NCBI GenBank assembly: GCA_947652605.1
Contig: OX393580.1
Location: 20,542,159-20,606,158 of the forward strand
Source: Elmis aenea
Lineage: Eukaryota > Arthropoda > Insecta > Coleoptera > Elmidae
DNA length: 64,000 nt
Reading direction: 5' to 3'
Made by a program: the position numbers and the translations under genes. Position 1 is the stretch's first letter; every line of letters starts with the position of its first letter. Below are positions 35,694-46,010 of the stretch, piece by piece. The notes under the pieces were generated by a model, which was not told the origin of the DNA, made no database searches, and saw only the letters and a list, made by a program, of their open reading frames with translations.

Positions 35694-36674
35694 AACTGAA
35701 ATCAGGCTCACCCCCTTTTTTTTCTTTAGTTTTGAATTTAGACAAATGAAATTTTAGACATGAAATATGTGCAAAAAACTATTATTTGAACATGGGTACA
35801 CTTTTGTTTCACTTCCGGTTTCGCCGGAAATGACCATAATTTTGTTATTTTAAATGGAACACCCTCTATATTTTTACATTTTTGGAAAGAGGAAACGATT
35901 TTGGATACAACTGTACCATTTTGGTTAATTTTTATAACCTCAAACCAATTAAATTTTTTATTAAGTGTGCCGTTACCCGCATAAATTAACGCATAAATTA
36001 AATTTTATTTTGTCAACAAGTGTCCAAAAAACGGTTTTGTAAAAAAAAACACAAAAAAAGCATTAGTTTTGTTGCCATTTGGCATAGTCAACTATGATTG
36101 TTAGGATATCTTACCAAAATCTTACAATAATTTGAAATTTTTAATGCCTGCTCCTAATAAAAATACCAAGTTATTGGTATTGTTGAATTCGCCAGAAAAT
36201 ACTCTATTTAAATAACCGCATGCGCCACTATCGTTTCATTTAAAAAAATTGTTTTTTTGTCAAAAAACCGATTTCGCAACCTTTAAGGTCTATTAAAACA
36301 GCCCAAATGTCAATTAAAATTTACAAAACCGTTTTTCTGACACTTTTTGACATAATAAAATTCAATTTATGCGGATCACGGCACACTTAATAAAAAATTT
36401 AACTTTTGTCAAAAAATTATTTAAGTTTATAAAAATTAACCAAAATAGTATCCAAAATCGTTTCCTCTTTCCAAAAATGTAAAAATATACAGGGTGTTCC
36501 ATTTAAAATAACAAAGTTATGGCCATTTCCGGCGAAACCGGAAGTCAAACAAAAGTGTACCTATGTTCAAATAATCCAGTTTTTTGCAAATGTTACATGT
36601 CTAAAATTTCATTTGTCTAAATTCAAAACTAAAGAAAAAAAAGGGGGTGAGCCTGATTTCAGTTACACCCGGTA
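35694..36674. mobile_element. 981 bp near-perfect palindrome, TACCGGGTGTAA family, copy 1
   Basis: TACCGGGTGTAACTGAAATC at the left mirrors GATTTCAGTTACACCCGGTA at the right. The arms stay complementary almost to the centre near 36185: CACTTCCGGTTTCGCCGG, GGAAACGATTTTGGATAC and their mirrors. Internal TACAGGGTG-like motifs occur in both arms. There is no coding sequence and almost no loop. A larger relative with a coding loop is at 43707-45317. Confidence 0.9.
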
Positions 36675-36734
36675 GATCGTGTGTACCCTAACGTAAAATA
36701 TTGAACAAGTTACCAAGTTTAAATTAAATAGCGT

Positions 36735-36943
36735 AAATGGTAGAGAAGATAATAATATTTGTCTAAAATCACATTTTTCAGTCTTTTTGTAATAAATCAA
36801 AAACGAATCAAAATATTGAGAACTTTTTTTCAGATTCTCAATGGCCATAAAAAGGTGCAGCTTTTCTCTAATTTAACCGACCTTGTATCTCTTACCGTTT
36901 CCAAGATAGCAATGGTGACCATCGAAAAATGCACCACTGTGTA
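36735..36943. mobile_element. Solo right arm related to the 57.7 kb fold-back
   Basis: AAAATCACATTTTTCAG near 36766, then CTTACCGTTTCCAAGATAGC and AATGGTGACCATCGAAAAAT, ending CACCACTGTGTA, matches the right arm of the element at 57703-59107. The left arm is absent; it directly follows the palindrome ending at 36674. Confidence 0.6.
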
Positions 36944-36949
36944 TATAGG

Positions 36950-37939
36950 AAAACACTGGTTTACAGGCCACTGGTATGATTTTAATTTTTATTTTACTGA
37001 GGCCTGATGTGCATAAAACTATATCCCAATAATCTAGATTTTTGTATTCAGAACTACAGCCGAGATATTAAAACGAAATAAGCTAGACATTCGGTATAAA
37101 ATTACCATACGATTACAAAATGAGAGAGTAAATTTTCTTTCCCTTACGACTTTAGTCTAAATTATGAATGCTTATTCGGTTATGTTAACATAGTGACTCA
37201 AATCCCTCTAGTATAATATTGTTTGAGCAAGAACATTTCAGAGAGACTTAGCCTGGCATAATGCAATTTTCTAAGAAAATAAAATGACAAATTGCCACTA
37301 TAATCGCACTCCAACTTTATTACCATATTTTGAGATATTATATCTATGCGATATTAAATTTAGCTGACGCAAGATCAACTTGGGATCATATTTTGGGTTA
37401 GTTACAATTTAAAATTCCCGTCGTCTATGCAACTCAACAAGAGGCGTGTATTGATGTTACACGAGATTTTCCGCACAGTATGTGCAAAACATTTCGAATT
37501 AAGGCGAAAACTTTCATTTTCCAGGTGGCATAATTAATTAAGATCTTGTTAGATGTGGAAATTCGCGGCTAGCAGTGAGTTCTGTGCTATAAATAGAAGA
37601 GGTAGCACGGAATGTGCATGAATTGCATGAAAGATTTTCCGATCAGATTAAGTTTTTCTTAACAGCCGTGGTATGAACGCGAGATATTCTAAATGGCGCG
37701 CAATACATACCTAATCCGTTATTTTTAGTTAGCAGTAATAAAATGGCTACTAAATGTGCAGTAAACAAACTTAATTACGTAAAACAGAAAGTGTTGGGTT
37801 TCGTAATTTAAAAAAATTCTACAGTAGCTTAAAAACAGTTAATTGATTAAATTTTAATTTCGACTAATTTATGTACATTTGGAGCTTCCTTTGTAATTTT
37901 TTAAGACACGTAATTGATCTAAACTTTAGATTCTAATGC
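36950..37939. other. Unassigned DNA
   Basis: Looks single-copy in the window. A TATAAATAG near 37590 lies within an imperfect inverted repeat (GTGCTATAAATAG/GTAGCAC), too weak to call a promoter. Confidence 0.35.
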
Positions 37940-38616
37940 TAGCTCTACACTCTCGCCCGAGCCGCTCGGACGTGCCACTCGGCGAGTGGTGCCTAGACGA
38001 GTACTACCTTCCATACTCTCGCTGGCACTCGCCGAGTGGCTCTTTAAATATTTAAAAACTCTCCCAAGATGGATCGAGTCAGTTGCTACTGCTATTTCTT
38101 TATGTGCCGTGAGCTACTATAGTAGTACGATAGTGCTAAAGGATAATTGTTAAGTTTATTAGTTAAAATATATTTTACTTATGCCTGTTATGTTTAAAGT
38201 TTAATGAAAATTGTCGAGTTTATTTAAAATAGGCATTTACTTGGAAATATATATTTCATTTACTGTAGAATGAAGACCTAATTAAAAATAATAATGCTAT
38301 TCCTACTACTATACTTTATTTATAAAATAAATGCTTTAAAAACCAAATCCGTGAATTTGATTTAATTTTTTAAAAAAATTCTGTCAACTGTCACGACCGA
38401 TTTACGATCACTATACGTGCAAAGAAGCAATTTTAAGTATGTAGCGGGTGCTTTCAGAAACAATGGCACTGTCAAGAAATAATTTATTTTTTACAGTGGA
38501 AATAGCCGATGAATTTTGAGTACATGAATATATCATCACTTTTCTTGCACCTTATAAAATCTTCTGTCATTTTTGACGCGTTAAACCACTATTTTTTAGT
38601 ATGTAAATAAAATTCG

Positions 38617-38709
38617 CAAAAGTCTCGAAGTCCCGGGAATTCCCGGGACTTTGATAAAAAAAGTCTCGAGTCCCGGGATTTAAAAAAATGTCGAGACTCA
38701 GAATCCCTA
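38617..38709. mobile_element. hAT right-end fragment with TCCCGGGA repeats
   Basis: AAGTCCCGGGAATTCCCGGG and CGAGTCCCGGGATTT units end with GAGACTCAGAATCCCTA, the mirror of a TAGGGATTCTGAGTCTC hAT-like end. No left end or 8 bp duplication was found. Confidence 0.45.
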
Positions 38710-38711
38710 GT

Positions 38712-38870
38712 TTATACATCATCTGATCCAGCTCCAGACTTTATGGAAGCCTTTTTTTTTCCTTAAATGGCCTCTAAATGTGGCCATCAGCGTGTCCTTT
38801 TTTCTTTAAATTCAGCTATTGACAATTCCAAGTCCTCGCTTATCCTTGCCCAAGCATCATTAAAGTTTTT
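38712..38870 (-). pseudogene. MADF-like domain remnant
   Basis: On the minus strand one frame gives NDAWARISEDLELSIAEFKE, closed by a stop after a few more residues, and a shifted frame gives KASIKSGAGSDD. The order A-W-x-x-I-(S/A), then V/A-E-x-K-x-K, then K-K-S-G-(S/A)-G-x-D-D is that of the MADF DNA-binding domain, found in insect transcription factors and in the accessory protein of PIF/Harbinger transposons. Two stops and a frameshift show that it is dead. Its position between Harbinger-like ends favours a transposon origin. Confidence 0.5.
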
Positions 38871-39204
38871 TTAAATCTTTATGGTCTTTATTTTTGGGGT
38901 TCCATTTCGTATCGCTCCAAAAACTTCATTCACACAAACAATAAGAACCAAACATACAACGTTCAACTAGCAATAGTGAGAGCACAGTATAGAGATCATA
39001 GTGAGAGTGTGGATGGGTCGCTCGCACTCGCCTCCTTTGACTCGCTACCAAAATACCGACTCGGAACGGAGCGCCGCGCCGGCGAGTCGAGGCAAGCGAC
39101 ACGAGCCAGGGCGAGCGCACCAACCACACTCTCGCGCTCTGACAGACTTGCGTTCACTCGGCGAGAGTGTAGAGCTACCATAAAGAGTAACTGACGCCCC
39201 TAGG

Positions 39205-39494
39205 CAGGGCCGGATATAAGGGTGTGCCGAGTGTGCACCGCACACGGCCCCACGCCTATACCGGCCCCGTGCTAGCCGTTTGCGGTTTGCGGGGCTGTGT
39301 GCAAAAATGAAAAACAGGCTACTAACCTAAGTATTTCTTGGTATGGACAAATTGAGGGTGAGGAGGTTTTTTTTAGGTCATCAGCCTGTTTTTTCAGTTT
39401 TTTAGTAACATTTTACTTTAACTCGGCCCTTTATCAAAATATCCGGCCCCGCATTTATTTTCGCACGGCCCCGCTAACTCTAGGACCGGTTCTG
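39205..39494. mobile_element. Small hAT MITE nested in the decayed hAT
   Basis: CAGGGCCGGATATAAG at the left and CTCTAGGACCGGTTCTG at the right are mirrored ends. The 8 bp flanks CCCCTAGG (39197-39204) and CCCATAGG (39495-39502) differ at one base. The interior is GC-rich with GGCCCCGC repeats. Confidence 0.75.
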
Positions 39495-39734
39495 CCCATA
39501 GGCAAAGAAAATTTGAGAGCCCCCATACATTATCGTTTAAAATATTTTTCAAGATTTATCCCAACGTCGAGCAGCAAATGAACGCGGTAAATCCTCAAAA
39601 ACATTTATATTAATAAAAATAATATTATTATAAATTGTAAAATATTTTTAATAATATACACTAATACATTTGTACATAAGTACATATGTCTATGATTACT
39701 CTTAATATATTTACGTCTGAAATACAAAAATTAA

Positions 39735-40080
39735 GAAACATTAATTTGTTGGGCTTTTGCTTAGGCGAAGTTGTGAATTAATTCATTTATATCCATTGTA
39801 GATGCAATTTCATGCTCAATAGATAAACTATTTCTAGACAAATGAGTCGTTTCTGATACATCGCATAGGGAGTATACGTTCCTGTAAGTCTTTATTTAAC
39901 AAAAATTCCTTTCTGAGTTTACTACCGATACTGACAATGTCACAAAAATTCTAAGAACAATAAACACATTTGGAACAAATTTTTCTAAATAATTTTTCGT
40001 CTATCTAACAGGACATTTATTGAAAAAGTATTTTAATGGAATTCGCCTTGCTATAATTTGTAGTTCACTACATAAATATG
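39735..40080 (-). pseudogene. hAT transposase C-terminal dimerisation domain, remnant
   Basis: The minus strand encodes PNVFIVLRIFVTLSVSVVNS followed by ERNF, then, after a stop and shifts, RNSLSIEHEIASTMDINELI and HNFA. The P-N-x-x-x-x-L-R-I-x-(L/V)-T-(L/I)-(P/S)-V-(S/T)-V-x-S-(G/A)-E-R-(S/N)-F motif followed by L-(S)-I-E-H-E-I-A is the signature of the hAT dimerisation domain (Dimer_Tnp_hAT) in the ZMYM1-like group. Upstream on the same strand ELQIIARRIPLKYFFN fits the preceding region. Stops and frameshifts show a pseudogene. The 40225-40981 fold-back lies further upstream, within the space where the catalytic domain would be. Confidence 0.7.
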
Positions 40081-40224
40081 TTTTGTCAATAGTTCTCAAA
40101 ATATCATGTTTTAAATAATTTTACAGTGTCAATAATTTCTTAAGAAGTTGTGCTGGAGTATATTTTAAAATTTAAATATAGGTAGATATTTAAAAGGAAA
40201 TCAAATTTTAAAAAAATGTAGATA

Positions 40225-40981
40225 TACAGTGTGGCTGGTTTTTCATTGTCCAGCTTATATCTGCTGAAATATTAATGTTACCAAAAAAAGTTAAATGAGA
40301 AACTTATTAAACAAAAGCTGGTCTACAAAATTGTGCTAAAAATTTTGTTCCATAGCCTACCAGTTTTTCGGAAAAATATCCAATTTTTGTTTTTTAAATA
40401 GAACACCCTGTATATTTTTATAGAATCACATTCTAAATCAATTTCTCTTCACAATGATACTATCATAAGTACCATTTTGCTTTTAAATTATGCTCAATAT
40501 TAAAAAAAAAGAGAATTATTATAGCCGGCTGTGGAAACAGCACAGCATATCAACTTTTTCATTATTTGTATGGTACATTTTTCTTAATTATAATTACACT
40601 TATTTTTGTCTGATTTGACAAGTGTTTGCTAATGTAAACAAATTTGACAGGTATTTGCAATAAACAAAACAATATCACAGCCGACTTTAATAATTCCTTT
40701 TTTGAAATATTGTGCATAATTTAAAAGCAAAATGGTACTTATGATATATCATTGTAAAGAGAAATTGATTTAGAATGTGATTCTGTAAAAATATACCGGG
40801 TGTTCTATTTAAAAAACAAAAGTTGGATATTTTTCCGAAAAACTGGTAGGCTATGGAACAAAATTTTTAGCACAATTTTGTAGACCAGCTTTTGTTTAAT
40901 AAGTTTCTCATTTAACTTTTTTTGGTAACTTTAATATTTCAGCAGATATAAGCTGGACAATGAAAAATCAGCCACCCTGTA
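40225..40981. mobile_element. TACAGTGTGGCTGG fold-back nested in the decayed hAT
   Basis: TACAGTGTGGCTGGTTTTTC on the left mirrors GAAAAATCAGCCACCCTGTA on the right. Arms are complementary for about 300 bp each (GCTGGACAATGAAAAA, ATCCAATTTTTGTTTTTTAA, AATTTCTCTTCACAATGAT among the blocks). An internal ACACCCTGTATATTTT motif is mirrored by AAAATATACCGGGTGT. The loop (about 40510-40690) is non-coding. Confidence 0.85.
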
Positions 40982-41276
40982 TACTTAAATTCTTGATCAA
41001 CACATGCAATTGGTTTATCAATAATTAAAAAATTAAAGTTACCTCAATTTTTGTTTAAAATCCGTTATGATTTGCTTTATACACAAACTGTTTATTTTTT
41101 TTTAAGTCGACTTTTTCTTGTTAAAAACTAGGCATTGCACCTTAGATCTCAGCGATGTTAACATTTTTTTAAATTCATTTTGTTTTTTTTTTATTAGTAA
41201 GATTGGCTACCCCGTATCTTACCGCCCCTAGGCAATTGCCTAGAGTCGCCTTATGGTAAAACCGGCCCTGGATAGG

Positions 41277-41481
41277 GTTTTAACTTAAAGTGGACTGTGA
41301 CGCAAAAACCAAAACTAGTCCAAAGGGTTTATTACTGGTCCACCTAAAACATCCGTCTGTTTCAGCAACGTGATTATAACCTGTAAATTTATTTACCGTT
41401 ACTCAACGTTTTTAGAAAAGTCTTAATTTCAACCGCCATTCCCTCTCTTTGCGCGTCTCGCGGTCCACTTTAAGTTAAAAC
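41277..41481. mobile_element. MITE with AAGTGGAC ends, copy 2 (inverted)
   Basis: GTTTTAACTTAAAGTGGAC at the left mirrors GTCCACTTTAAGTTAAAAC at the right. The interior matches 34694-34927 in reverse orientation, but the outermost 11-15 bp differ completely between the copies (see findings). It starts 6 bp after the right end of the decayed hAT. Confidence 0.7.
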
Positions 41482-41489
41482 TGCTATAA

Positions 41490-43625
41490 TAATTATTAAA
41501 TTACCTAAACTTTGCAATATATTAAACTGAGGGATTATAATCCCCTAGTGGTTGCACTTACTCGCTTAGAAATTTAAGCTCAACTCAGTGATTTAAGGAA
41601 TATTAAATCTTAGATACGTTTTAATAAAATTTCTTAGCTTGCACCCACATGAAATAATACAAAGTTTTGCTGCGTTAAAAATATTTCAAACACATTGGAA
41701 AATAATTATTTCGTCACACAACGTCGAGTTTTTCTTCAATCATCTTTTTAGGTGCCTGAAGCTGTAATAATCTGTATTGAAACGTGTGGGAAGATTAAAC
41801 TTTTGTTGCACAAAAATCTAAGGCCTTTAGAAATCACTTTTTTTTTAATAAAACGATTGTTCTGGCAAAAAGATTTGTGTGAACAGCGTTTTGTAACAAT
41901 TTTCGTATTTTAATTTATGCACAGATACTGTAACTAGGTCAAAGAGCAAGTTTATTTTTTTTAAATAGCACAAACGACTTGATCTTATACTAAATGGAGA
42001 CATCTACAAACAAAGCATAAAAGTGTATTCAAAATTATGAACTAGTATTCAGCAGTTATTCAACTTATTTCATATCATCCTCACACACTTTTATTAAATG
42101 TCTTCAATTAATAATGCACATTTTAAAACTGCTGTTTTGTTTGATTACGTTACTGTACACAGTTTTCTATTCGTCTTTGTCAAGTTGGCATACAGATGGA
42201 CTGCATTTCTTTAACAAACAATGGCCTGCTCCTTTTAAAAGCGGATGTATTCTTAATGGGATACTTAGCATGAAAAAGGTGCACTATTTAATCTTGTTGA
42301 TGTATCTATTCACACTTTAGAGTAGTTCTTTAAAGCACATTTTCAGAAACAGACAATTTCCAGCATCTATTATTAATAGAAATTTTATTTTTTTAATGTT
42401 AAAAATTATTGCAACAATGTATTGGACGAGCAGAAACGATTTTTGACACTCTACAAGTTTATTAATACCTTTAAATGTTTGAATTATTAAGTGATTAATT
42501 ATTATTATAAATTTGGTTAATTAGGACTCATTTATCCTTTGCGAAGGATATCTTGTAAAAATGTTGTATTGCTTTTAAGACTATCATCTCCATGACAGTG
42601 ACAATCTCATTTACACATTGCTTAAAATAATTCCTGTTAAATTTCTGTTTGGAAAATCACTTCGGTGAAAACAAACATGAATTTCGTTTGTAATATAAAT
42701 TGAAAATTATTTATGTCAGATCTTACTGGGTATATCTTTTGGTTCTATTTATTCCGCTACATTGAAACTTATTTTCTGTTCGTTACTAATTGTAAGTCGA
42801 TTCCAAGCGGATTGACGTTGTTAAAATGTCAACTGTGTCGTGCAAGAAAGTCTTGACTTACGATAAGGAAAAAATCAAAGCGTATTTTCGACCATATTTG
42901 TACGTTGGTACTTATACTTCTACGGGCGAAAACTAGTTAAAAAAAAACAACTTTTGCGTTTAAAAATAACAAAAATTTAAACATTTTCGTTATTTAAAAT
43001 GCTATTTGCTTGTGGTTTCATGAAAATTGGAAGTTATCCTATTTTTAAAGAGCAACAAGCTTAAATTTTGTAATTATGTTCATGTTCGAAAGACCACGTC
43101 AGCCGGTGAGATGGGATTTGCCAAATCAAATGAAAACTAGGAATAGGGTATTTTCTGCCATGAGCCTTATCACAGGGTATAAAATACAGCCAATATTTGA
43201 AACATTTACATTAGATATCACAAATTTTACGGTGTTCGTGTTATGTTCGAATGGCCAAGCAGCAGTTATGCTGTGGCAGATATTGTCGTTAATCTTGAAA
43301 CATTACATCGGGCTCGCTTTACACGGCCGTTCATTCATGACATAAATTTTAGTATAAATTTTATTGCTGTTCTAATTTTAGTACATTTTATAGTTGTGTA
43401 CATGCTGTGGGAGTGTATAAAATACTGAACTGTTGAATCGTCTTATACTCTATTTAATTTAAACAGTATAAACAACGTCCCAACAAAACTGCAACACTTA
43501 AATAATTTAAACATTTATCAAATAATACTTTTAGAATGGTTTTGAAATTTATTAGATCCAAAGAATTGAGCATGTTAAAATGTAATTAGTGACTTTTTTG
43601 TAGCGAAAATCGTAAAATTGCAAAG
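41490..43625. other. Unassigned AT-rich DNA
   Basis: No repeat ends or tandem arrays seen. Open frames 42114-42320, 43076-43345 and 43243-43428 overlap or lack motifs and are not supported as genes. Confidence 0.4.
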
Positions 43626-43706
43626 TTATATAGGTGTACACTCGCTAAATTTTAAACAAAGACTTTTTCGGATGTTTTGTATTTCTAATCAAAAAACATT
43701 CAAAGA

Positions 43707-45317
43707 CACCGAGTGTAAATGAAGTGTAGTACACCCCCTTTTTTTTATTTAGTTTTGATTTTACATAAATGAAATTTTAGACATATGATATGTGCAAAAA
43801 CCCGGGCTTCTTGAGCACATACACACAATTGTATCGCTTTCGGTTTCGCCGGAAATGACCCCAACTTTGTTATTTTAAATGGAACACCCTGTATATTTTT
43901 ACATTTTTGGAAGGAGGAAGCGATTTTGGATACAATTCCACTATTTGCCTAATTTTTATTACCTCAAATAATTTTTGAACCAAAATTTAATTTTGTAATC
44001 AGTGTGCCGTGACCTGCATAAATTGATTTTTATTATATCAACAATTGTCCAAAAAACGTTTTTGTAAATTTTAAATGACATTTAGGTTACTTTAATCAGC
44101 CTTGATGGTTGCGGAATCTGTTTTTTGACAAAAAGTCAATTTTTTTAAATGGAACTATGGTGGTACAAGCGGTTATTTAAATAGAACATTTTCTAACGAA
44201 CCATTGCCATTGATACCAATATTGTATTTTTAATTAGAGTCCGCTTCAAAAACTTCTAAAGATTTATTACGGGAACCTGTTAATCTCAGTACACTGTGCA
44301 TAATATTCGTTTCTGTTTCTTTAGATATAGTAAAATGATCTCTTTCATTATTTATTATTGGCGGGTACATTGCCAAATTTCTGTTCAATACTGTTAAAAT
44401 AATTTACAGCAGGATGATGGCGATCAAGGTACCTTTCAGTATACAAAACGCATGCTGCCTTAGCGTATTCACCAAATATTAATAGCAAATCTATTTGTTC
44501 TGTACACTCGTGTACTTACAAGTAACGTTCCATTTTACAGCACCAATATTTTTAATAATTAATTTTAAATAAATTTAAATTAATAATAAGTTTAAATTTA
44601 ATGACAGTAATAATTTTTCCACCACTGCAATGACATACAAACACCTAAACTAGTATTTGTTTGTTTCCACAGCGATCTTCCGTGGCACCTTTGTTTTTGT
44701 TTTGAATGATTTGTTTTGTTGCAGTTATGCACAGTGTACTGCGATTAACAGGATTTCTTAATAAATCTTTACAATAATTTGAAGTTTTTGATGCAGACTC
44801 TTAATCAAAATACAAGTTATTGGTATCGATGGATTCGTTAGAAGATGCTCCATTTAAATTACCGCTTGTACCACCATAGTACCATTAAAAAAAATTGACT
44901 TTTTGTCAAAAAACCGATTCCGCAACCTTCAAAACCGATTAAAGAAACCTAAATGTCAATTAAAAATTACAAAAACGTGTTGTTGACATAATAAAATTCA
45001 ATTAGTGCAGGTCACGGCACACGCAATAAAAAATTAAATTTTGGTTCAAAAAATATTTGATGTTATAAAAATTAACCAAAATAGTGCAGTTGTATCCAAA
45101 ATCGCTTCCTCTTTCCAAAAATGTAAAAATATGCAGGGTGTTCCATTCAAAATACCAAAGTTGGGGTCATTTCCGGCGAAACCGGAAGTGAAACAATTGT
45201 GTGCATGTGCTCAAAACACCAGGTTTTTTGCACATATCGTATGTCTAAAATTTTATTTATCTAAAATCAAAACTAAAGAAAAAAAGGGGGTGTACCACAC
45301 TTCATTTACACCCGGTA
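43707..45317. mobile_element. TACCGGGTGTAA fold-back, copy 2, with a coding loop
   Basis: The left end CACCGAGTGTAAATGAAGTG (with CA in place of TA) mirrors CACTTCATTTACACCCGGTA at the right. Arms of about 590 bp match each other and copy 1 at 35694-36674 (GGTTTCGCCGGAAATGACC, GATTTTGGATACAA, TGGAACACCCTGTATA). The loop, about 44305-44730, holds helix-turn-helix transposase code that copy 1 has lost. The open frame at 45041-45400 is arm sequence. Confidence 0.85.
44340..44540 (-). pseudogene. Helix-turn-helix (DUF4817-like) transposase N-terminus in the loop
   Basis: The minus strand reads ECTEQIDLLLIFGEYAKAAC, then VLYTERYLDRHHPAVNYF, then NSIEQKFGN. The pattern (E-x-x-x-(M/L)-L-x-I-(Y/F)-G-E), A-(A)-x-x-x-Y-x-E-R-Y-x-(D/N)-R-x-H-P, then F-x-x-(I/L)-x-x-x-(L/F) is the start of DUF4817-type transposases of insects. 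The frame stays open for about 50 codons, longer than in the 1.4 kb relic, and stops shortly after. A weaker continuation past the stop (ETNIMHSVLRLTGSRNKS) may correspond to the second helix. No DDE domain is seen. Confidence 0.65.
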
Positions 45318-46010
45318 CAGGTGTACAGTCGCTAAATTTTAAAGACTTTTTTTGGATGTTTTGGATCTCTAATGAAAAAACATCCAAAGATATACACTAA
45401 GCAAATTTTTTTAAATTTTGAAAAGCTAATAAAAATATTTTTAATCGGTTTATAAACAAATTTGTAGTTGCTATAAAAAAAAAAATTAAATCAGTTAGGA
45501 CTATTGCAAAGTTTTTGAGTTTTTTGCAAAGAAAATTGTAACTTTTTTAAACTTTTGGAGAGCTATTAAAAATATTTTTAATCGGTTTTTGAACGATTTT
45601 GTAGTTGCTATGCATTGCATAAATATCATTTAACATTTTTGAAAACAGTTAGGGCTCTTGCAAAATTTTTGGGTTTTCTGCAAAGAAAAGTTTAAGGGTA
45701 GACACTTCACAATTTGTTTAAATTTTGCAGAGCCTTTAAAAATATTGTAATCAATTTTTGAACAAATTTATAGTTGCCATGAATTGCATAAATATCATTT
45801 AACATTTTTGAAAACAATTGAGGCTGTTGCAAAATTTTTGAGTTTTCTGCAAAAACAATTTAGTAAATTTTTAAAATTTTGATGAGCTTTAAGAAATATT
45901 TTTAGTACGTTTTTGAATCAACTGGTAGTCCTCATGCATAGCACAGATCATATTTGACAATTTTAAAAACAATTAAGGACATTTTTTTCTGACAGAAAAA
46001 TCCAATGACT

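Larger units (their letters stand above)
37940..39177 (-). mobile_element. Harbinger-like element with MADF-like relic
   Basis: TAGCTCTACACTCTCGCC at the left is mirrored by GGCGAGAGTGTAGAGCTA at the right. Subterminal blocks are GC-rich (GCCACTCGGCGAGTGG and its relatives), quite unlike the flanks, and give rise to several overlapping open frames at 38926-39245 that I do not accept as genes. The duplication could be TA or a trinucleotide; the palindromic edge makes it ambiguous. A MADF-like remnant on the minus strand suggests PIF/Harbinger, whose second protein is often a MADF/Myb-like DNA-binding factor. A hAT end fragment interrupts it at 38617-38709. Confidence 0.65.
39177..41270 (-). 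mobile_element. Decayed hAT (ZMYM1-like group), left end lost
   Basis: The right end TTACCATAAGG in mirror, reading CCTTATGGTAAAACCGGCCCTG at 41249-41270 (last 20 bases ATGGTAAAACCGGCCCTG), is the mirror of a CAGGGCCGGTTTTACCATAA hAT end. On the left, TACCATAAAGAGTAACTGAC and CGCCCCTAGG correspond to the inner part of the opposite end, but CAGGGCCGGT is missing and the Harbinger-like element ends exactly there. It contains a transposase relic, a small hAT (39205-39494) and a fold-back (40225-40981). Confidence 0.6.
43630..46010 (+). repeat. Degenerate tandem array around a fold-back
   Basis: AGGTGTACACTCGCTAAATT (43633) and AGGTGTACAGTCGCTAAATT (45319) start ~80 bp direct repeats on either side of the fold-back at 43707-45317. 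To the right, four units spaced 134-170 bp share TAGTTGCTATGCATTGCATA, ATCATTTAACATTTTTGAAA and TTGCAAAATTTTTGAGTTTT blocks (near 45470, 45604, 45774, 45928). The array is strongly diverged. Confidence 0.6.

Noticed and set aside
38926..39245. Five overlapping open frames in a GC-rich patch
   Set aside because: They come from the repetitive subterminal region of the Harbinger-like element; all frames are open because the sequence is GC-rich, and peptides are Arg/Ser-rich without motifs.
42114..42320. Small hydrophobic protein gene
   Set aside because: The 68-residue frame is rich in Leu/Phe as expected from AT-rich DNA and shows no family signature or neighbouring gene context.
45041..45400. 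119-residue open frame
   Set aside because: It lies in the right arm of the TACCGGGTGTAA fold-back and crosses its end into the tandem array.
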